Origin: Gemmatimonadales bacterium UBA7835
GTDB taxonomy: Bacteria > Gemmatimonadota > Gemmatimonadetes > Longimicrobiales > Gaopeijiaceae
Direction of reading: 5' to 3'
DNA: 9,015 nt
Assembly: GCA_002500925.1 (NCBI GenBank)
Contig: DLTN01000018.1
Location: 3,014 to 12,028, forward strand
The position numbers were made by a program, and so were the translations under genes. How positions within the stretch are numbered: position 1 is the first letter of the stretch; every line of letters starts with the position of its first letter. Shown piece after piece: positions 6,601 to 9,015 of this stretch. Under the pieces are notes generated by a model. That model searched no databases, was not told the DNA's origin, and saw nothing but the letters and a program-made list of their open reading frames with translations.

Positions 6601-8133
6601 TTGGTCACAAATAACGGGAGTTCGGAACCGATCGTGAGCACCGTAAACACCACTACGCCCTCGGGCCGAGCCTTTTTCGGACACCCCAGGGGTCTGTCGA
6701 CGCTCTTCTTCACGGAGATGTGGGAGCGTTTCTCGTACTACGGGATGCGCGCTCTGCTCACACTCTTCATGACGACTGCTACTATTGAGTCGAACCCGGG
6801 CATGGGCTTCGACGTCGCGACGGCCGGAGCGATATACGGGATGTATACCGCACTGGTGTACATTACCGCTCTGCCTGGTGGCTGGATCGCTGACAACCTT
6901 TGGGGCCAGCGCAAAGCCATATGGGTCGGTGGATGGATCATCGCCATAGGACATTTCACGATGGCCATTCCGACTGACTTCAGCTTCTTCTTGGGGTTGG
7001 TCTTTGTTATTTGCGGCACTGGCCTGTTAAAGCCGAATGTTTCAACCATCGTCGGTGACTTGTATCCAGACGGTGGGGCCCGGCGTGATGCGGGTTTTTC
7101 AGTGTTCTATATGGGAATCAACCTCGGCGCATTTTTTGGCCCCCTGATCACCGGCTGGCTCGGTGAAGGGTATCATTGGCACTGGGGTTTTGGGGCCGCT
7201 GGCGTTGGTATGGTCTTAGGACTGATCCAATTCCGTCTAGGCCAGAGACACCTAGGTGATGCTGGACATCTGCGCACCGAAAAGTCACCAGCTGAAATTG
7301 CGGCTCTTTCGAAAAAGTTTTTTGGTGCTTTTTCTGCTTCGGTAGCTACCGTTGCGATCTTTGCTTTTCTTGTGTCCAGCGGAGCGATTTCGCTCACAGT
7401 CACGCAGATCGCAGCCGGGCTAGGGTACGCGGTACTGCTTCTCGTCGCTCTGTATTTTATCTATCTGTGGACAGCCGGAGGACATACCGCCGAAGAGAAC
7501 AAGCGGATGGCAGTAATCTTCTGGCTGTTTCTTATGATTGCGGTGTTCTGGTCAGGCTTCGAACAAGCCGGAACCTCTTTGAACCTTTTTGCTCGAGATC
7601 TGACGGATCGGACGGTCTTCGGCATTGAAATCCCAGCGTCGACCCTACAGTCGGTCAATGCGGGATTCATAATCCTATTGGCGCCACTTTTTGGGGTCCT
7701 CTGGGTCTGGCTGGACTCCCGGCAGGTGAATCCGTCGATTCCGGTTAAGGCCGGGCTCGGCTTATTTGGTTTGGCTGCTGGCTTCTTTGTACTGGCTTGG
7801 GGAGCGGCAAATGCGACGCCAGATAATCCTGTGTCGCCGTCTTGGCTGGTTGTGACCTACTTCCTGCATACAGTAGGTGAACTGTGCATATCCCCGATCG
7901 GTCTCTCTGCGATCACAAAGCTTTCGCCGGCGCGCCGTGTTGGGCAGATGATGGGGATCTGGTTTGTGGGTGCAGCACTCGGAAACCTTTTCGCAGGACT
8001 GGTCGCAGGCCAACTCGAAAACATGCCACCGGCGGATCTGTTCCAGACGGTTGCAATGATCATTGGGGGTGTGGGAATCGTTGGAATGCTTGCAAGTCAG
8101 CGGGTCAAAAAAATGATGGGATCGTGCGACTAA
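6601..8133 (+). CDS. POT/PTR2 family proton-coupled oligopeptide transporter
   Basis: This inner-membrane carrier of the major facilitator superfamily, up to 510 residues long, imports di- and tripeptides with protons. The family hallmark TEMWERFSYYG (38-48) gives the ExxER motif (E39, E42, R43) at the start of helix 1. The signature FYMGINLGAFFGP (169-181) follows, then GFEQAGTSLNLFA with E321 and GELCISPIGLS with E427. About 14 hydrophobic segments are visible, with a long central stretch between the two six-helix bundles, as in bacterial POTs. Proton- and peptide-site residues appear intact. The start is uncertain. TTG at 6601 is the first possible codon, with no Shine-Dalgarno. GTG at 6634 has GGAA seven bases before it and would shorten the Ser/Thr-rich tail by 11 residues without touching the fold. 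The transporter may feed peptides to the cytoplasmic amidase and deacylase-type enzymes nearby, but no operon link is seen. Confidence 0.95.
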   Translation: MVTNNGSSEPIVSTVNTTTPSGRAFFGHPRGLSTLFFTEMWERFSYYGMRALLTLFMTTATIESNPGMGFDVATAGAIYGMYTALVYITALPGGWIADNLWGQRKAIWVGGWIIAIGHFTMAIPTDFSFFLGLVFVICGTGLLKPNVSTIVGDLYPDGGARRDAGFSVFYMGINLGAFFGPLITGWLGEGYHWHWGFGAAGVGMVLGLIQFRLGQRHLGDAGHLRTEKSPAEIAALSKKFFGAFSASVATVAIFAFLVSSGAISLTVTQIAAGLGYAVLLLVALYFIYLWTAGGHTAEENKRMAVIFWLFLMIAVFWSGFEQAGTSLNLFARDLTDRTVFGIEIPASTLQSVNAGFIILLAPLFGVLWVWLDSRQVNPSIPVKAGLGLFGLAAGFFVLAWGAANATPDNPVSPSWLVVTYFLHTVGELCISPIGLSAITKLSPARRVGQMMGIWFVGAALGNLFAGLVAGQLENMPPADLFQTVAMIIGGVGIVGMLASQRVKKMMGSCD

Positions 8134-8203
8134 AGATCCGCTTCAGAATGAGAGACGGATCGTTGATGCCTGACTGGATTGGGTGCCTGTGTGGCGAGAC
8201 GTT

Positions 8204-8238
8204 GGGCTTCACGAGTCTGGTTTTGACTTGTGAAGCCC
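8204..8238. terminator. 14-bp inverted repeat after the transporter gene, possible terminator
   Basis: Arm 8204-8217 (GGGCTTCACGAGTC) pairs with arm 8225-8238 (GACTTGTGAAGCCC) across a seven-base loop. There are 14 consecutive pairs, one of them G·U (8213-8229). It lies 70 bp after the transporter stop and about 60 bp before the exchanger start. No T-run follows on either strand, so it is not a textbook intrinsic terminator. It could instead be a processing or mRNA-stabilising hairpin, or a copy of a dispersed repeat. Confidence 0.45.
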
Positions 8239-8283
8239 GGACGTCGACGTTTGGCCCACGGCAGTTTGCGAGGGTAGTTAAGC

Positions 8284-8288
8284 AGGGG
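8284..8288 (+). promoter_or_regulatory. Ribosome binding site of the exchanger gene
   Basis: AGGGG lies eight bases before the ATG at 8297. It supports this start for the partial exchanger, whose first transmembrane helix begins at once. Confidence 0.55.
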
Positions 8289-8296
8289 TCGGTCCT

Positions 8297-9015
8297 ATGA
8301 CAGTTGCGTTTGTAATTGGTGGCACACTGTTCGGGTCTGCCCTTCTGTGGGTCTCCTGCGGAAGGCTGGAAGAAGCCACTGATAGGCTTGCCCGGTACCA
8401 CGGTATCCCTGATGCGGTGAAGGGATCGGTTTTGCTTGCTGTTGCGTCTAGTATGCCAGAACTAGTGACAGCGCTTCTGGCATCTTCGGTTCATCAGGAT
8501 TTCGAGCTTGGCCTCGCCGCCATCATTGGTTCGGCGATCTTTAACATCCTCGTGATCCCAGCTTGTGCAGTGTACGCCAGAGGTGGGCCACTAGGGGCGA
8601 ATAGGGCTCTGGTTTACCGAGAGGCACAGTTCTATCTCATTTCGGTTTTTGTACTCATGGTCACTCTGAGCCTATCGGTAATCTACGGTGGGCTGGGGAC
8701 GCAGGAGTTGCCAGGCGGAAGTGAGATCTACTCAGGAGAGTTCTCAAGGTCCCTGGCTGTATTTCCTCTCCTTCTTTATGGGCTTTACCTCTATATCCAA
8801 CTTCAAGAGGTAAGGCAAACCCCTGACGAAAATCGCCTCCGTGATGGGATCAATGCGACCAAAGAAGGGGGCATCCTTCTTGTTTGTATCGGTCTTATAC
8901 TGGTCGGTGTTGAAGTCTTGCTGCGCGTGGCGATCACCCTCGGTGAAATGCTGGAGACTCCTACCTTCCTCTGGGGCATGACCATAGTAGCTGCTGCTAC
9001 CTCAGTGCCGGATAC
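8297..9015 (+). CDS. Sodium/calcium exchanger (CaCA) family membrane protein, 3' end cut off
   Basis: An open frame of 239 codons plus two bases runs from ATG 8297 to the right edge, starting MTVAFVIGGTLFGSALLWVS. It has the CaCA-family layout of two alpha-repeats separated by hydrophobic helices. The alpha-1 repeat spans about 43-90, with SSMPELVTALLAS (51-63, E55) and GSAIFNILVIPA (78-89, N83). Hydrophilic loops lie at about 135-150 and 170-188. The alpha-2 repeat begins at TPTFLWGMTIVAAATSVPD, where the window stops. Family members exchange Na+ or H+ for Ca2+ across the inner membrane, and E55 and the Asp of SVPD fall at the ion-binding positions. The residues (SSxPE and TSVPD) look more like animal NCX than the GTSLPE of YrbG-type proteins. 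The ion is not certain; K+ or other cations are possible. The gene is downstream of the transporter in the same direction, but a strong inverted repeat and 163 bp lie between. Confidence 0.85.
   Translation, partial: MTVAFVIGGTLFGSALLWVSCGRLEEATDRLARYHGIPDAVKGSVLLAVASSMPELVTALLASSVHQDFELGLAAIIGSAIFNILVIPACAVYARGGPLGANRALVYREAQFYLISVFVLMVTLSLSVIYGGLGTQELPGGSEIYSGEFSRSLAVFPLLLYGLYLYIQLQEVRQTPDENRLRDGINATKEGGILLVCIGLILVGVEVLLRVAITLGEMLETPTFLWGMTIVAAATSVPD

Noticed and set aside
7884..8300. 138-codon plus-strand open frame overlapping the transporter end and the spacer
   Set aside because: It is out of frame with the strongly supported transporter, rich in Arg, Cys and Trp, and has no recognisable fold. 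It also runs through the inverted repeat.
8105..8401. 98-codon minus-strand open frame across the transporter-exchanger spacer
   Set aside because: It overlaps the well supported start of the exchanger on the other strand and shows no domain, signal or ribosome binding site that I can support.
1..9015. Mobile element, CRISPR array, toxin-antitoxin or defence island
   Set aside because: No transposase, integrase, regularly spaced repeats, target-site duplications or defence domains are visible. Base use looks even from gene to gene.

Overview
The window reads as a piece of chromosome from a free-living heterotrophic bacterium with fairly high GC. There is no sign of a plasmid, phage or insertion sequence. 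It holds an exported lipoprotein glycosidase, an exported D-aminoacylase-like amidohydrolase, a proton-coupled peptide transporter, an arginine-deiminase-fold hydrolase and an NCX-like cation exchanger. This mixture resembles marine or soil Gemmatimonadota and their relatives. That placement is an impression from protein style only; no rRNA or marker gene is present.

Layout, left to right. (1) The N-terminus of an amidase-signature enzyme runs leftward off the window (1-215). (2) Divergent from it is a dimethylarginine dimethylaminohydrolase-like gene (339-1226). (3) Converging on that gene is a leftward two-gene unit: an NAD(P)-dependent aldehyde dehydrogenase (2859-4217) whose stop overlaps the start of a GH20 beta-N-acetylhexosaminidase lipoprotein (1243-2862) by four bases. 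(4) Divergent from the dehydrogenase is a secreted D-aminoacylase-family amidohydrolase (4363-6117) with a strong ribosome binding site. (5) A leftward gene for a 60-residue two-helix membrane protein (6170-6352) converges on it. (6) A gene-poor stretch (6353-6600) holds a perfect 14-bp palindrome. (7) A rightward POT/PTR2 peptide transporter (6601-8133) follows. (8) After a 14-bp inverted repeat comes the start of a Na+/Ca2+-exchanger-type membrane protein (8297 to the right edge).

Taken together, most of the genes suit scavenging of nitrogen-containing polymers. The GH20 lipoprotein would release N-acetylhexosamines from chitin-like or peptidoglycan glycans. The exported amidohydrolase would act on N-acyl D-amino acids or related amides. 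The POT carrier would import di- and tripeptides. The amidase, the guanidine-hydrolysing enzyme and the aldehyde dehydrogenase would process products in the cytoplasm. This link is inferred from neighbourhood; only the dehydrogenase-GH20 pair shows direct evidence of co-expression.

I found no CRISPR array, tRNA, rRNA, transposon or clear defence system. The points most worth a second look are the missing conserved metal-ligand Cys in the D-aminoacylase homologue, the animal-NCX-like ion-site residues in the partial exchanger, the orphan 60-residue membrane protein, and the two inverted-repeat elements flanking the transporter gene.
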